Assembly (NCBI RefSeq): GCF_013359755.1
Contig: NZ_JABMCJ010000077.1
Span: 1-64,000, forward strand
DNA: 64,000 nt
Direction of reading: 5' to 3'
DNA from: Tardiphaga robiniae
Lineage (GTDB): Bacteria; Pseudomonadota; Alphaproteobacteria; Rhizobiales; Xanthobacteraceae
Shown: positions 1-7,883 of the stretch, in pieces
Layout: each line of letters begins with the position of its first letter
Numbering within the stretch: the first letter of the stretch is position 1
The notes under the pieces: model-generated
The model's input: the letters and a program-made list of their open reading frames with translations, nothing else
The model's database searches: none
What the model was told of the DNA's origin: nothing
Made by a program: the position numbers and the translations under genes

Positions 1-685
1 GGCTACCCTGTCCCTCCGCCCTGGGACACTAATTTTGGTGATGGGGCCGTTCGCCAAGGCAGATGTGCAGGCAACCGAAAAAACACCGCAGGCGGAACGT
101 CGGGCAATCGCTCGGCGCCTCCGAAAGTCCTGATGCACTCTAAATTGCGGAAGACCGCATCGCATCAGGCCCAAGGGTGCAACGGGCACCCGGCGTTCCG
201 CACGCCCTCTCAACAGAGGGCGGGAATGCAAGACACGACGGCGCCCCCGCGCCGCAAACAATGGGGGCGATGACGCATGTCTGAAGAGCAGTGGCTGTTT
301 GACAGTTGAATCTGAACTAGCGTGACGCGCGCACGCTCAAACCAAACGCCGTCATGCCCGGCGCATGCCGGGTATCCACGTCTTGGCGACAAAGCAAGGC
401 GTGGATGGCCGGAACAGGTCCGACCATGACGTGGGAGAGGCCTGGGTCATTGCGAAGCTGGCTTCGCGCTGTCCGCGCATGACGACCGAGAGCGTTACGC
501 GAGATCGCAGGATCGGTAGAGCACGGGCGCATCGCTCCGGAGCGAGCCCATGCTGCGTTCCAGCGCGCAGGTGAGCGCATCATTAACCCTACCCTGCACA
601 TTCATCGCGGCCACTCTCGCCTGGCAACGTCACACGCATCATCTTGCGTTACGTCATCAGCGGACATCCACCGGGACCTTGAACC
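1..685. other. Non-coding region with repeat-derived sequence
   Basis: No convincing gene is seen here. One frame is open from the left edge to about position 270, but its translation is a low-information mix of Gln, Arg, Pro and Thr without a start or domain. The stretch around 170-235 resembles, from memory, an intergenic element widespread in Bradyrhizobium. A palindromic unit lies at 350-431. The 5' region of the Tat-exported gene starts at the right end; no clear promoter motif is visible. Confidence 0.55.
350..431. repeat. Intergenic palindromic repeat (REP-like)
   Basis: The unit is bounded by cgtcatg and catgacg and contains a second inner pair (tatccacgtcttg against caaggcgtggatgg), giving a long imperfect hairpin. 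Elements with this layout are common between genes in Bradyrhizobium and relatives. No transposase is attached. Confidence 0.6.
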
Positions 686-2056
686 ATGGACCTGCATCGC
701 CGCCATCTGCTGACTGCGTCCGGCGCGGGTCTCGCCGCCGGCGCATTCGCCGCATCGAGTGACGCGGCACGCGCCGCCACGCTCACCTCGACGCTCGGAC
801 GCGACGCCACGCAATATGGTGTGCGTGCCAATAGCCAGGACGACCAGACCCGCGCATTGCAACGCGCCATCGACGAGGCGGCACGCGCGCAGGCACCGCT
901 CGCATTGCCGCCCGGCAACTATCGCACCGGCATGCTCAGGCTCGCGCGCGGCTCGCAGATCATCGGTGTGCGCGGCGCAACGACCCTCACCTTCAGCGGC
1001 GGCGCGTCACTGCTGTCAGGCGAAGGCGCGGACTATGTCAGCCTCAGCGGCCTCACGCTGGACGGCAACTTCGCCAAACTGCCGCCGCGGCGCGGGCTGC
1101 TGCACATGGTCCAGGCGCGCGAACTCCGCATCAGCGATTGCACCGTTAGCAATAGCGGCGGCGCCGGCATCTGGCTGGACAACACGGCGGGCGCGATCAC
1201 CGGCAATACACTCGCCAACATCGCCACCACGGCGATCGTCTCGTTCGATGCGCAGGGATTGATCGTCGCGCAAAACACCATTTCCGGCACCAGCAGCAAC
1301 GGCATCGAGATCCTGCGCACCGCCATCGGCGATGACGGCACGCAAGTGATCGACAATCGTATCGAGGACATCAAGGCCGGCCCCGGCGGCTCCGGTCAGT
1401 ATGGCAACGCCATCAACGCTTTTCGTGCGGGCAATGTCATCGTCTCCGGCAATCGCATCCGCAATTGCGATTACTCGGCGGTGCGCGGCAACTCCGCATC
1501 GAACATCCACATCACGGGCAACAGCGTGTCGAGCGTGCGCGAAGTCGCGCTCTATTCGGAATTCGCCTTCGAGGCCGCGGTGATCGCCAACAACACCGTC
1601 GATGGTGCGGCGCTCGGTGTCTCCGTTTGCAACTTCAACGAAGGCGGCCGTATCGCCGTCGTACACGGCAACATCATCCGCAACCTGCTCCCGAAGCGGC
1701 CGATCGGTACGGCGCCCGACGACGATGCCGGCATCGGCATCTATATCGAGGCGGACGCCAGCGTCAGCGGCAATGTCGTCGAGAACGCGCCGTCCTTTGG
1801 CATGATCGTGGGCTGGGGCAAGTATCTGCGCGATGTCGCCATCACCGGCAACGTGGTGCGCAACAGCTTCATCGGCATCGGCGTATCGGTCGCGCCGGGC
1901 GCCGGCACCGCGCTTGTCAGCAACAACATGATTTCAGGCGCGCCGCGCGGCGCTGTGGTCGGCCTCGATCATGCAAAGCCGGTGACGCCGGACCTCACCG
2001 CCGATGGCGCACAGCGCTATCAGCAGATTGCCCTCTCCGGGAACATGGTGCGCTAA
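686..2056 (+). CDS. Tat-exported parallel beta-helix repeat protein (TIGR03808-like)
   Basis: The protein is 456 residues. It opens with a twin-arginine signal (RRHLLT at residues 5-10, then a small hydrophobic stretch and AxA-like end near 27-30), so it should be exported folded to the periplasm. The rest is a run of Asn/Gly/Ile/Val-rich units of about 22-25 residues (NNTV, GNVV, GNRI and similar), the pattern of a right-handed parallel beta-helix as in pectate-lyase-like proteins. No catalytic residues can be assigned. Length and signal fit the TIGR03808 family of Tat-translocated repeat proteins of Bradyrhizobium relatives. The stop overlaps that of the convergent gene by 4 bases. Substrate is unknown; polysaccharide binding is only a guess. 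Confidence 0.8.
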   Translation: MDLHRRHLLTASGAGLAAGAFAASSDAARAATLTSTLGRDATQYGVRANSQDDQTRALQRAIDEAARAQAPLALPPGNYRTGMLRLARGSQIIGVRGATTLTFSGGASLLSGEGADYVSLSGLTLDGNFAKLPPRRGLLHMVQARELRISDCTVSNSGGAGIWLDNTAGAITGNTLANIATTAIVSFDAQGLIVAQNTISGTSSNGIEILRTAIGDDGTQVIDNRIEDIKAGPGGSGQYGNAINAFRAGNVIVSGNRIRNCDYSAVRGNSASNIHITGNSVSSVREVALYSEFAFEAAVIANNTVDGAALGVSVCNFNEGGRIAVVHGNIIRNLLPKRPIGTAPDDDAGIGIYIEADASVSGNVVENAPSFGMIVGWGKYLRDVAITGNVVRNSFIGIGVSVAPGAGTALVSNNMISGAPRGAVVGLDHAKPVTPDLTADGAQRYQQIALSGNMVR

Positions 2057-2574
2057 AGCGCCGTCCGCAGCATCGGATAGCGCGCGCTCATCACCAGAGG
2101 ATCAAGCGCTTTCTGCCAATCCAGATCTGCCGGCGTCACCGCCGCTTGGCGTGGCGGAGCCTGCCGCAACAGGGTTTCGATCGGGATCAAGACGGGCGAA
2201 GCCGCTTCAGCCACCGGCTCGATGTCTGGCTGCAACGGCGCAACCGCGGGCGCTGCGATGGCAGGAGCCGCGACGGCAGCCGGCCGTGGTGGTTCAGAGG
2301 CGCGCGGCGCCCGGTAGATCACCCCTTCCGAAGACAGCACGCGCCTCACGGCGGCAGTCTCGCCCTCGACCATCAGCCGCCAGCGTTCAACCGCTTCCTT
2401 GGCTTCCTGAATGTTGTCGAGAAACTCGGCTTCGCTGTGAAAACGGCGCCACCGCCCACTCTCGAACAGTTCTGTCAGGTAATCCAGTCGACTCTCGGCA
2501 AGAGCGCACCAGCGCTGGGCCAGTGGCCGACCGATGCCGGCATGCGGGTAAGGAAAATTCAGGTGAGATGACAT
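2053..2574 (-). CDS. TIGR03809-like conserved hypothetical protein
   Basis: This is a 173-residue soluble protein without signal peptide. Residues 15-75 are helical and charged (the AQRWCALAESRLDYLTELF stretch and the following EAxEAVERW pattern) and are the conserved part. The C-terminal half is Ala/Pro-rich and probably disordered. It resembles the TIGR03809 family, which I recall as restricted to Bradyrhizobium relatives and often next to TIGR03808 genes, as here. The two genes converge with stop codons overlapping (TAA/TAG in 2053-2056), so they are not co-transcribed. No function is known and no strong ribosome site is visible before the ATG. Confidence 0.65.
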   Translation of the reverse strand: MSSHLNFPYPHAGIGRPLAQRWCALAESRLDYLTELFESGRWRRFHSEAEFLDNIQEAKEAVERWRLMVEGETAAVRRVLSSEGVIYRAPRASEPPRPAAVAAPAIAAPAVAPLQPDIEPVAEAASPVLIPIETLLRQAPPRQAAVTPADLDWQKALDPLVMSARYPMLRTAL

Positions 2575-2981
2575 GGAAATGTCCGCAAGAGAAAAAACGG
2601 ACGCAAAGCAACAAACGAATCACTCACCAATACTTGGAGAGTTTCTGTGGAAAAGTTTTCGGGGTCCAGCGCAATGTGGTCAAACTTGGACAATTGCGTT
2701 GGAAACACGTGAGAAAGCCCCGTCAAACCTGAGGTATTGCAGTCAAGCCTTGCTTGAGCCTTGCTCGATGCCGGGCCATGCACCGGCAATCTATGACCTG
2801 AAGGTTAAAATTTTTGGTTAACAAAAACGAAAGACCCGTCCGGGGGGACAACCGGACGGGTCAAGCTATACCGGCGCGAATGTTTGGGCGCATGCGCCGG
2901 ATATGGCCTCGTTGGGGAGGGAATGCCGCTCCCACATCCATATGTCCGGTCCACCCGGCCAAACGTTCAACGATCAGGAGA
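2575..2981. other. Intergenic region between TIGR03809-like and S8 protease genes
   Basis: About 400 bases without a supported gene. The right part holds the terminator of the minus-strand protease operon; the left part must contain the promoter of the TIGR03809-like gene, but I cannot recognise its elements. Short open frames here have no ribosome site or domain. Confidence 0.5.
2833..2862 (-). terminator. Rho-independent terminator of the sigma/anti-sigma/protease operon
   Basis: A perfect 11-bp stem (gacccgtccgg / ccggacgggtc) with an 8-base loop. Read on the minus strand it is followed by a T-rich tract (TTTCGTTTTTGTT). It lies about 120 bases after the protease stop codon. Confidence 0.8.
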
Positions 2982-4766
2982 TTATTTTTGGACGTCTGAC
3001 GCCATCGACGGCGACGATGCCTCGACCGCACGCGTCGTCGGCGCCGGCGCGGTGACGACAACAGGCGTGACAGGCGCAGGCCCTGTCGCCACGGGGTGCT
3101 GAGCGCCCTGCACTGCCGATACCGCACTATAGGCATCCGCCGCGCCGGCACCGAACAGGTCGTCACGGCCGGGCGCACCAAGATCACGCGCGGTTGTCAT
3201 CAGGATGCTGCGGATCTCGTTCGGCCGTAGTTGCGGATTGCGCTCGATCATCAATGCGGCGAGCCCGCTGATGTAAGCCGCCGAGAACGAGGTGCCCGAC
3301 GTCATCTGGTACTTGTTGTCCGGTGCGGGCAGGAAGATATCGACGCCCGGCGCAGCCACCGCGATGTGGCTGCCGCGGTTCGACGCGGTGAACAGCCTGT
3401 CATACGCATCGGTGGCGCTGACTGCGATCACGCTGGGGCTGGCAGCAGGATAAAGCGGCGGCGATTTCGGTCCGGCATTGCCTGATGCTGCGACCATCAC
3501 GATGCCCTTGCTGGCTGAGGCCGCAATACCGCGCTCGATCAGTGGATCCTGCGGGCCGGCAAAGCTCATATTGATGACCTGGGCGCCATTCATGGCCGCG
3601 TGGTTGATACCCTTGAGGATCACGAAAGACGAACTCTCGGCACCGCCCTGCGACACACCAAAAGCGCGAATGGCAAGAATGCGCGCACGCGGCGCACTGC
3701 CCATCAGCCGCGCATGCGACACGATCGCACCCGCAATGCCAGTGCCGTGCACATGCGCACCTGCCTTGCTGCCAAGCGCATCGAACGAACCCACGATGGC
3801 ATCAGCAAGTTCGGGATGCGCGACGTCGATGCCGGAGTCGATCACAGCGACCGTGACATTGGCACCGGCGGACAGCTTGTGCGCCTCGGGCAGACGCAGC
3901 TTCGCCAGCGCGTATTGTGCAGGATCGCCCTCGCCCAGCACCGGCGTTGTCACCTGGTCCTGCAACACATAGCGAAAATTGGGTTGCACAGCGCGTACGT
4001 CAGCCTCGGCGCGCATCTGGGACTCGACAGTTTCGACCGAACGATTGTCGGTGATCCGGAACAGGTTGATCGTCGCGCCGATCAGCGGAAAATCCTGCGA
4101 CGACAGACGCTCCAGGCGTAGACGGCGCGCCAGCGCAGCTGTCTGGTCGGGCGTCAGCGCGCTGTCGAGTTCGGCGACGATCTGTCGTGGGACGTAACGC
4201 GTGTTGAGGGCCGCCTGCGGGCCGTTGCTGCGCGGTCCACCACCGGCATTCTGGCTGCGGGGCGTCGGGCCGCCGCCGCCGAGATCAGCAACTAATGGCT
4301 TCTCGTTGCATTCGCCGGATGCCGCGCGATTGGCATAGGCGCAGCTCGGATAGGTGTTGGGCGAATAACGCACATAAGGAATGGTTGGCAGCACGCCCAC
4401 GATCTTCGACGGTGGCGTACGCCCTGGCCGCGAGGATATCGGCGGTGCCCGGCTGGCCGTCGTCCCGATCGCCGTACCGCGCGGGCCGACGCTGGTGATA
4501 CCGACGCGACCAGCAATGGGTCCGCGGCTCACGATATTCGGGCCACGGCCGGCGATGCGACCCGCGCCGGCAGCGATGTTCGGATTGATGCGCGGTGTTG
4601 TGCTGGGTGCGATCGTGGGAACGCGCGATCCGATATTGAGGCTCGGCGAGCGCATCATACTCTGCGCGCCAGCGACCGAAAGGCTGAACGGCCATGCGAC
4701 GGCGAGCGAAAGCACAGCGGCCGTGCATTTCATTATCGGTCCGGAGGCACCACGATCATGTCTCAT
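2982..4766 (-). CDS. Secreted S8 (subtilisin-like) serine protease with I9-like prodomain
   Basis: The product is 594 residues. A signal peptide spans about 12-35 (KCTAAVLSLAVAWPFSLSVAGAQS region). Residues 40-185 are a Gly/Pro/Arg-rich low-complexity stretch with two cysteines at 142 and 153 that could pair. Residues 190-267 look like an I9/fervidolysin-type inhibitory prodomain ending in AVQPNF. The subtilase domain carries the triad Asp310 (VIDSGID), His340 (HVHGTG) and Ser493 (GTSFSA), with Asn430 as oxyanion residue. The C-terminus is Pro/Thr-rich. The ATG at 4766 is preceded by GAGG at good spacing; a second in-frame ATG at 4733 is possible. It is the last gene of the operon with the ECF sigma and anti-sigma genes, 47 bases after the latter. 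Confidence 0.88.
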   Translation of the reverse strand: MRHDRGASGPIMKCTAAVLSLAVAWPFSLSVAGAQSMMRSPSLNIGSRVPTIAPSTTPRINPNIAAGAGRIAGRGPNIVSRGPIAGRVGITSVGPRGTAIGTTASRAPPISSRPGRTPPSKIVGVLPTIPYVRYSPNTYPSCAYANRAASGECNEKPLVADLGGGGPTPRSQNAGGGPRSNGPQAALNTRYVPRQIVAELDSALTPDQTAALARRLRLERLSSQDFPLIGATINLFRITDNRSVETVESQMRAEADVRAVQPNFRYVLQDQVTTPVLGEGDPAQYALAKLRLPEAHKLSAGANVTVAVIDSGIDVAHPELADAIVGSFDALGSKAGAHVHGTGIAGAIVSHARLMGSAPRARILAIRAFGVSQGGAESSSFVILKGINHAAMNGAQVINMSFAGPQDPLIERGIAASASKGIVMVAASGNAGPKSPPLYPAASPSVIAVSATDAYDRLFTASNRGSHIAVAAPGVDIFLPAPDNKYQMTSGTSFSAAYISGLAALMIERNPQLRPNEIRSILMTTARDLGAPGRDDLFGAGAADAYSAVSAVQGAQHPVATGPAPVTPVVVTAPAPTTRAVEASSPSMASDVQK

Positions 4767-4813
4767 GGAACAGGCCTCGCACGCACAATGCGGATCGGAT
4801 CAACCGACGGCGC

Positions 4814-5548
4814 CTACTGCGCCTGAACCGCCATGCTGACGATCTTCTCGTTCTCCAGCCGGCGGATCAGCCCGGCGATCTGGTCCTTGGTCATCACCCG
4901 ATTGCCGAACTGCAGCCGGAACAGCCCGTCCTTGCCGCTGTCAACAATCGTACCCTGATAGCCATCGAGCAGCGCCGTGATGTCAGACACCCGTGCAGTC
5001 GGCGCAAAACGGACGAACAGGCGCGTCGGGGCTTCCACCGAGGCCGGTGCCGGCGCGAGCGACCGGGTGACAGTGGTCGGTGCACTCGCCGGCGACGGCG
5101 CGGCTTCATAGGATGCGGTCTGGAATGAGTGTGTATCGCGCTGCATCAGCACGGTACCAATCACACCGGCCTGCAGCATGATAGCGAGCGCGCCAACAGC
5201 GGCCGAAGCCGCCAGCGTCCGCGGCGAAAGCGATGCGAAAAATCCGGAAATCCGCGCCGACAGACCGACCGATGTCGATCCGCTGCGCACCGGCTCGGCG
5301 TCAATCGCAGCAAACAGCTTCTGCATTGCCCGTGAGGACGGCGCACCGAGGCTCTCATTGAGGCCAATGGTCTCCGCATATTCTTCCTGGATCACGGCAT
5401 ATTGCTTCGCCAGTTCCGGATCCTTGGCCAGTGCATCATCGACGCGGCGAGCATCACGCGCGTTGAGCGTGCCCGCGGCGTGCCAAGGCAGCAATGCCTC
5501 GATCTCACCTGGCTCCTGGGTCGGCACTTTGTTGCTCATCGCCATCAT
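4814..5548 (-). CDS. Membrane anti-sigma factor with protease-propeptide-like periplasmic domain
   Basis: The product is 244 residues. Residues 10-85 form a cytoplasmic anti-sigma domain starting EIEALLPWHAAGTL, of the zinc-less kind since the usual HxxxCxxC is absent. One membrane helix lies at about 112-135. A Pro/Ala/Ser linker (147-175) leads to a periplasmic domain at 176-242 with a beta-alpha-beta-beta-alpha-beta pattern (LFVRFAP ... IVDSGKDGLFRLQF ... LIRRLENEKIVSMAV). That pattern matches the prodomain of the neighbouring S8 protease. The start codon overlaps the sigma factor stop as ATGA (5545-5548), indicating translational coupling. Role: holds the ECF sigma factor at the membrane until an envelope signal releases it (family knowledge; signal unknown). 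Confidence 0.82.
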   Translation of the reverse strand: MMAMSNKVPTQEPGEIEALLPWHAAGTLNARDARRVDDALAKDPELAKQYAVIQEEYAETIGLNESLGAPSSRAMQKLFAAIDAEPVRSGSTSVGLSARISGFFASLSPRTLAASAAVGALAIMLQAGVIGTVLMQRDTHSFQTASYEAAPSPASAPTTVTRSLAPAPASVEAPTRLFVRFAPTARVSDITALLDGYQGTIVDSGKDGLFRLQFGNRVMTKDQIAGLIRRLENEKIVSMAVQAQ

Positions 5549-6114
5549 GGCCAGCCTCGTTCAATGCCGGCTGCCTTGAGCAGATCGGCTAATTTCTTGC
5601 GCGCATAAAACAGGCGCGTCTTGACGGTGTTCTCGGGAATTCCGACGATCTCGGCCACCTCTTCCACGGACTTCTCGTGGTAGTAGACGAGATCGACGAT
5701 TTCCCGATGCTCGGGCGAAAGGGATGTCAGGCACTTTCGCAACGCGTCACTGGTATCCTTTTTCTGAACCGACACTTCGGGGTTATCGGACGTATCCTCG
5801 ATCGCGTTGGCCGTCTCGTCGTCCAGTTCGGCGTCCTTGCGCTTGCGCAGCGCGGACAGCGCCTTGAACCTCGTAATCGCCAGGAGCCAGGTCGAGACCG
5901 CGGAACGGCCCTCGAATTTGCCTGCCTGCCGCCACACATCCAGGAACACTTCGCTGATAAGATCCTCAGCAATCTGTTCGTTCCGCACCAGCCGAAGGCC
6001 GAAGCGAAACACCCGGACGTGGTGCCTGCCATAAAGCACCTGCATGGCAAGACGGTCGCCTTGCGCAATCCGGGCGATCAGAATCTCATCCGATGCCGCC
6101 TGTGTTGCACTCAC
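5545..6114 (-). CDS. ECF-type RNA polymerase sigma factor
   Basis: From the GTG at 6114 the protein is 189 residues, the usual ECF size. Region 2 is clear (LYGRHHVRVFRFGLRLV, then IAEDLISEVFLDVWRQ and the STWLLAITRFKAL promoter-melting segment). Region 4 has SPEHREIVDLVYYHEKSVEE followed by the helix-turn-helix VAEIVGIPENTVKTRLFYAR. The open frame extends upstream to 6315, but that extra part has no family similarity. The start is preceded by a weak GAG-containing site. First gene of the sigma / anti-sigma / S8 protease operon. No ECF promoter motif could be read with certainty upstream, so autoregulation is not shown. Confidence 0.88.
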   Translation of the reverse strand: MSATQAASDEILIARIAQGDRLAMQVLYGRHHVRVFRFGLRLVRNEQIAEDLISEVFLDVWRQAGKFEGRSAVSTWLLAITRFKALSALRKRKDAELDDETANAIEDTSDNPEVSVQKKDTSDALRKCLTSLSPEHREIVDLVYYHEKSVEEVAEIVGIPENTVKTRLFYARKKLADLLKAAGIERGWP

Positions 6115-6374
6115 TGCCCGTCTCGCAAGGTTGGTCTGAATGAGGATGTAAGAGGTTCGATTGACAAGATAAAATCTTCTCGAATGGGCAGGAATATACC
6201 GGTCGCGGCTGCTTTTAACCGCGCCGAACGGGCTTTTACCGCCCTTTTCTTGGGCGGAACGGGTAACAGGTAGCATAATGCTGGGGCATTTCCGACCCGA
6301 ACGCCAGCGATTCACACGGCAACCTTACCAAGTCGTGGCTTCCGGAACAGCCTTGAGACGGAGGAACCTGCATT

Positions 6375-6449
6375 TTGCAGCCATATCCCGAAACCCTCAT
6401 CAATGAATACCGTAACTTGCCCTGGCGTCTTGTCCGCCACATCAAGTGA
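6375..6449 (+). CDS. Candidate small ORF, 24 residues, directly followed by a terminator
   Basis: The frame starts TTG (or the adjoining ATT) after a GGAGGA sequence at 6359-6365 and ends TGA at 6447-6449. It encodes a basic, aromatic peptide with the segments QPYPETLINEYRNLPW and RLVRHIK. Four bases after the stop comes a strong rho-independent terminator, so a short transcript ending here is likely. The amino-acid composition (two Trp/Tyr-rich turns, amphipathic end) looks more like a real peptide than a chance frame, but no family is recognised. A small RNA that happens to contain the frame is an equally good explanation. Confidence 0.35.
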   Translation: MQPYPETLINEYRNLPWRLVRHIK

Positions 6450-6453
6450 ACTC

Positions 6454-6486
6454 GCCCGGGCTCGTCATCGGCCCGGGCATTTTTAC
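6454..6486 (+). terminator. Rho-independent terminator
   Basis: An 8-bp perfect stem (gcccgggc at 6454-6461 and 6471-6478) with a 9-base loop, followed on the plus strand by atttttactt. No annotated plus-strand gene precedes it except the candidate small ORF, so it marks the end of a short unannotated transcript. Confidence 0.75.
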
Positions 6487-6634
6487 TTAAATAACAAAGC
6501 TATTCTTGAAACCTTCTGTCAGTCTCGCTGCACGCGATCTGTCGACAGATGTCGCCGGGAGCAGCAAATGAGTAGCCGGTTACCAGATTGACTTGCGGCA
6601 ATAGATACCAAACCTAAAGGCTTTGAGCACTAGA

Positions 6635-6661
6635 GTTTCGTCAGCGAAACCCATCGATGGG
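6635..6661 (+). promoter_or_regulatory. Twin palindromes at the start codon of the diguanylate cyclase
   Basis: A small hairpin gtttcg-tcag-cgaaac (6635-6650) runs directly into the perfect palindrome cccatcgatggg (6650-6661), which contains the ATG at 6657. No Shine-Dalgarno is visible. The structure could limit translation or bind a regulator; it could also be chance. Confidence 0.35.
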
Positions 6662-7814
6662 CTCAATGACCGCAGCCGCTTCATCAGTCTTGAATCCAGT
6701 CAACGGCGACTTCGAAGCCGTCGATGGAGAGTTGCGGTCTGATATGCTGGCACGTCGCCTGAAGCGGCGACGGCAAATGCTCGCACTCGCGGCTGCCAGT
6801 CATGCCGTCAATGTCGTGCTGCTTTTCGTCTTCCTTGCAGCAGGCACTATCGATGGCACCATCGTCGCGGCCTATGCCGGCTGCGCTTTTGCCTCTGTCC
6901 TGATCTTCCTCGCGATCTCCGAGAGCGGCTTGACGGATGACTGGCGCGATCATTTCTTCGCAGCGCCCTACACGGCTGTCACGTACGCACTTCTGCTCGC
7001 CTTCGTTTACACCGCGCCCAATGTCGCCGTCGTGTTTCTCTGCGCATTGTTTCTTGTGGCTAATGTCATCGCCTTGCGTACCTCGCCCCGTGAAGGTGTC
7101 GGCGCCTGGACCGTCATGACCGGCGGCCTAGCACTGCTGTATTTCTTCGTCGATCTGCCCTTGACGCTCCCCTCCAGCAACTCGATCGAACGCTTCGGCA
7201 CATTGCTGACATTCTCGATGACCATCGCCCGCAGCATGTTCATTGGCATTTTCTCCAGCTCACTACGCGACGCGCTGTTTCGGCGCCGCGTTGAACTCGA
7301 GGCCGCCTACAAGCGCATCGAAGAGCTCGCAGAACTTGATGAACTGACGGGGTCGTTCAATCGCCGCTGCATCATGCGGCTGCTTGACGATGAAATCATC
7401 CGCGCACAGCGCAGCAACACACCCTGCACCGCCGCGCTGATCGACCTCGACTGGTTCAAGCGGATTAACGACAATTTCGGACACCCAACCGGCGACGAAG
7501 TACTGCGGACCTTCGCCATCACCATTTTCGCCAATATCCGCAGCATCGACAAATTCGGCCGCTATGGCGGCGAGGAATTCCTTTTGGTGCTGCCGGACAC
7601 GCCGCATGACAAGGCCGTGCAAATGCTCGACCGTTTGCGGGGGATTGTCGAAGCCCTGGATTGGAGCGCATTTTCCGACGGCTTGACCGTGACGATTTCG
7701 GGCGGCGTTGCCACATTGGGTCCGAACGACACGCCAGACACCTTACTCGCACGCGCCGACAGCGCACTCTATGCCGCCAAGGAGCGCGGACGAAATCGAA
7801 TTGCAAGCGCCTGA
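6657..7814 (+). CDS. Membrane-bound diguanylate cyclase (GGDEF)
   Basis: The protein is 385 residues; an alternative start is the ATG at 6666. Residues 40-205 hold about six hydrophobic membrane segments forming a sensor of unknown ligand. A short coiled helix (RRVELEAAYKRIEELAELDELTG) links to the GGDEF domain at about 230-385. The catalytic signature is GRYGGEEF, and an RxxD inhibitory site (RSID) lies exactly five residues before GGEEF, so product feedback by c-di-GMP is expected. It makes c-di-GMP from two GTP at the inner membrane. The DUF2336 gene follows 69 bases later on the same strand. Confidence 0.92.
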   Translation: MGSMTAAASSVLNPVNGDFEAVDGELRSDMLARRLKRRRQMLALAAASHAVNVVLLFVFLAAGTIDGTIVAAYAGCAFASVLIFLAISESGLTDDWRDHFFAAPYTAVTYALLLAFVYTAPNVAVVFLCALFLVANVIALRTSPREGVGAWTVMTGGLALLYFFVDLPLTLPSSNSIERFGTLLTFSMTIARSMFIGIFSSSLRDALFRRRVELEAAYKRIEELAELDELTGSFNRRCIMRLLDDEIIRAQRSNTPCTAALIDLDWFKRINDNFGHPTGDEVLRTFAITIFANIRSIDKFGRYGGEEFLLVLPDTPHDKAVQMLDRLRGIVEALDWSAFSDGLTVTISGGVATLGPNDTPDTLLARADSALYAAKERGRNRIASA

Positions 7815-7883
7815 ACGAATTTTACGACCCCTGGCCGCAACATATTAGCGGCAGGACACGATTAGAATTACGGGATTTGATTT

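Larger units (their letters stand above)
6115..6656. other. Divergent intergenic region, sigma operon / diguanylate cyclase
   Basis: This 540-base stretch separates the minus-strand sigma operon from the plus-strand diguanylate cyclase. It holds a candidate 24-residue ORF with a terminator (6375-6486) and short palindromes next to the cyclase start. The promoter of the sigma operon must lie in 6115-6300 but no motif is decisive. Confidence 0.5.

Noticed and set aside
1016-1666. Long minus-strand open frame opposite the Tat-exported gene
   Set aside because: It is an antisense shadow; the plus strand has a Tat signal, repeat structure and correct family length.
1465-2571. Plus-strand 368-codon frame running across two genes
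   Set aside because: Arg/His/Gln-rich, no domain, overlaps two supported genes in other frames.
2640-2660. tgtggaaaa motif as a DnaA box
   Set aside because: Single imperfect match in an ordinary intergenic region; no origin features around it.
6115-6315. N-terminal extension of the ECF sigma factor to 6315
   Set aside because: The extra 67 residues are not similar to any sigma region and would make the protein too long; a GTG at 6114 fits the family.
6339-6370. GGAAC sequences as EcfG (general stress) promoters
   Set aside because: Neither copy has a CGTT-type -10 element 16-17 bases downstream.
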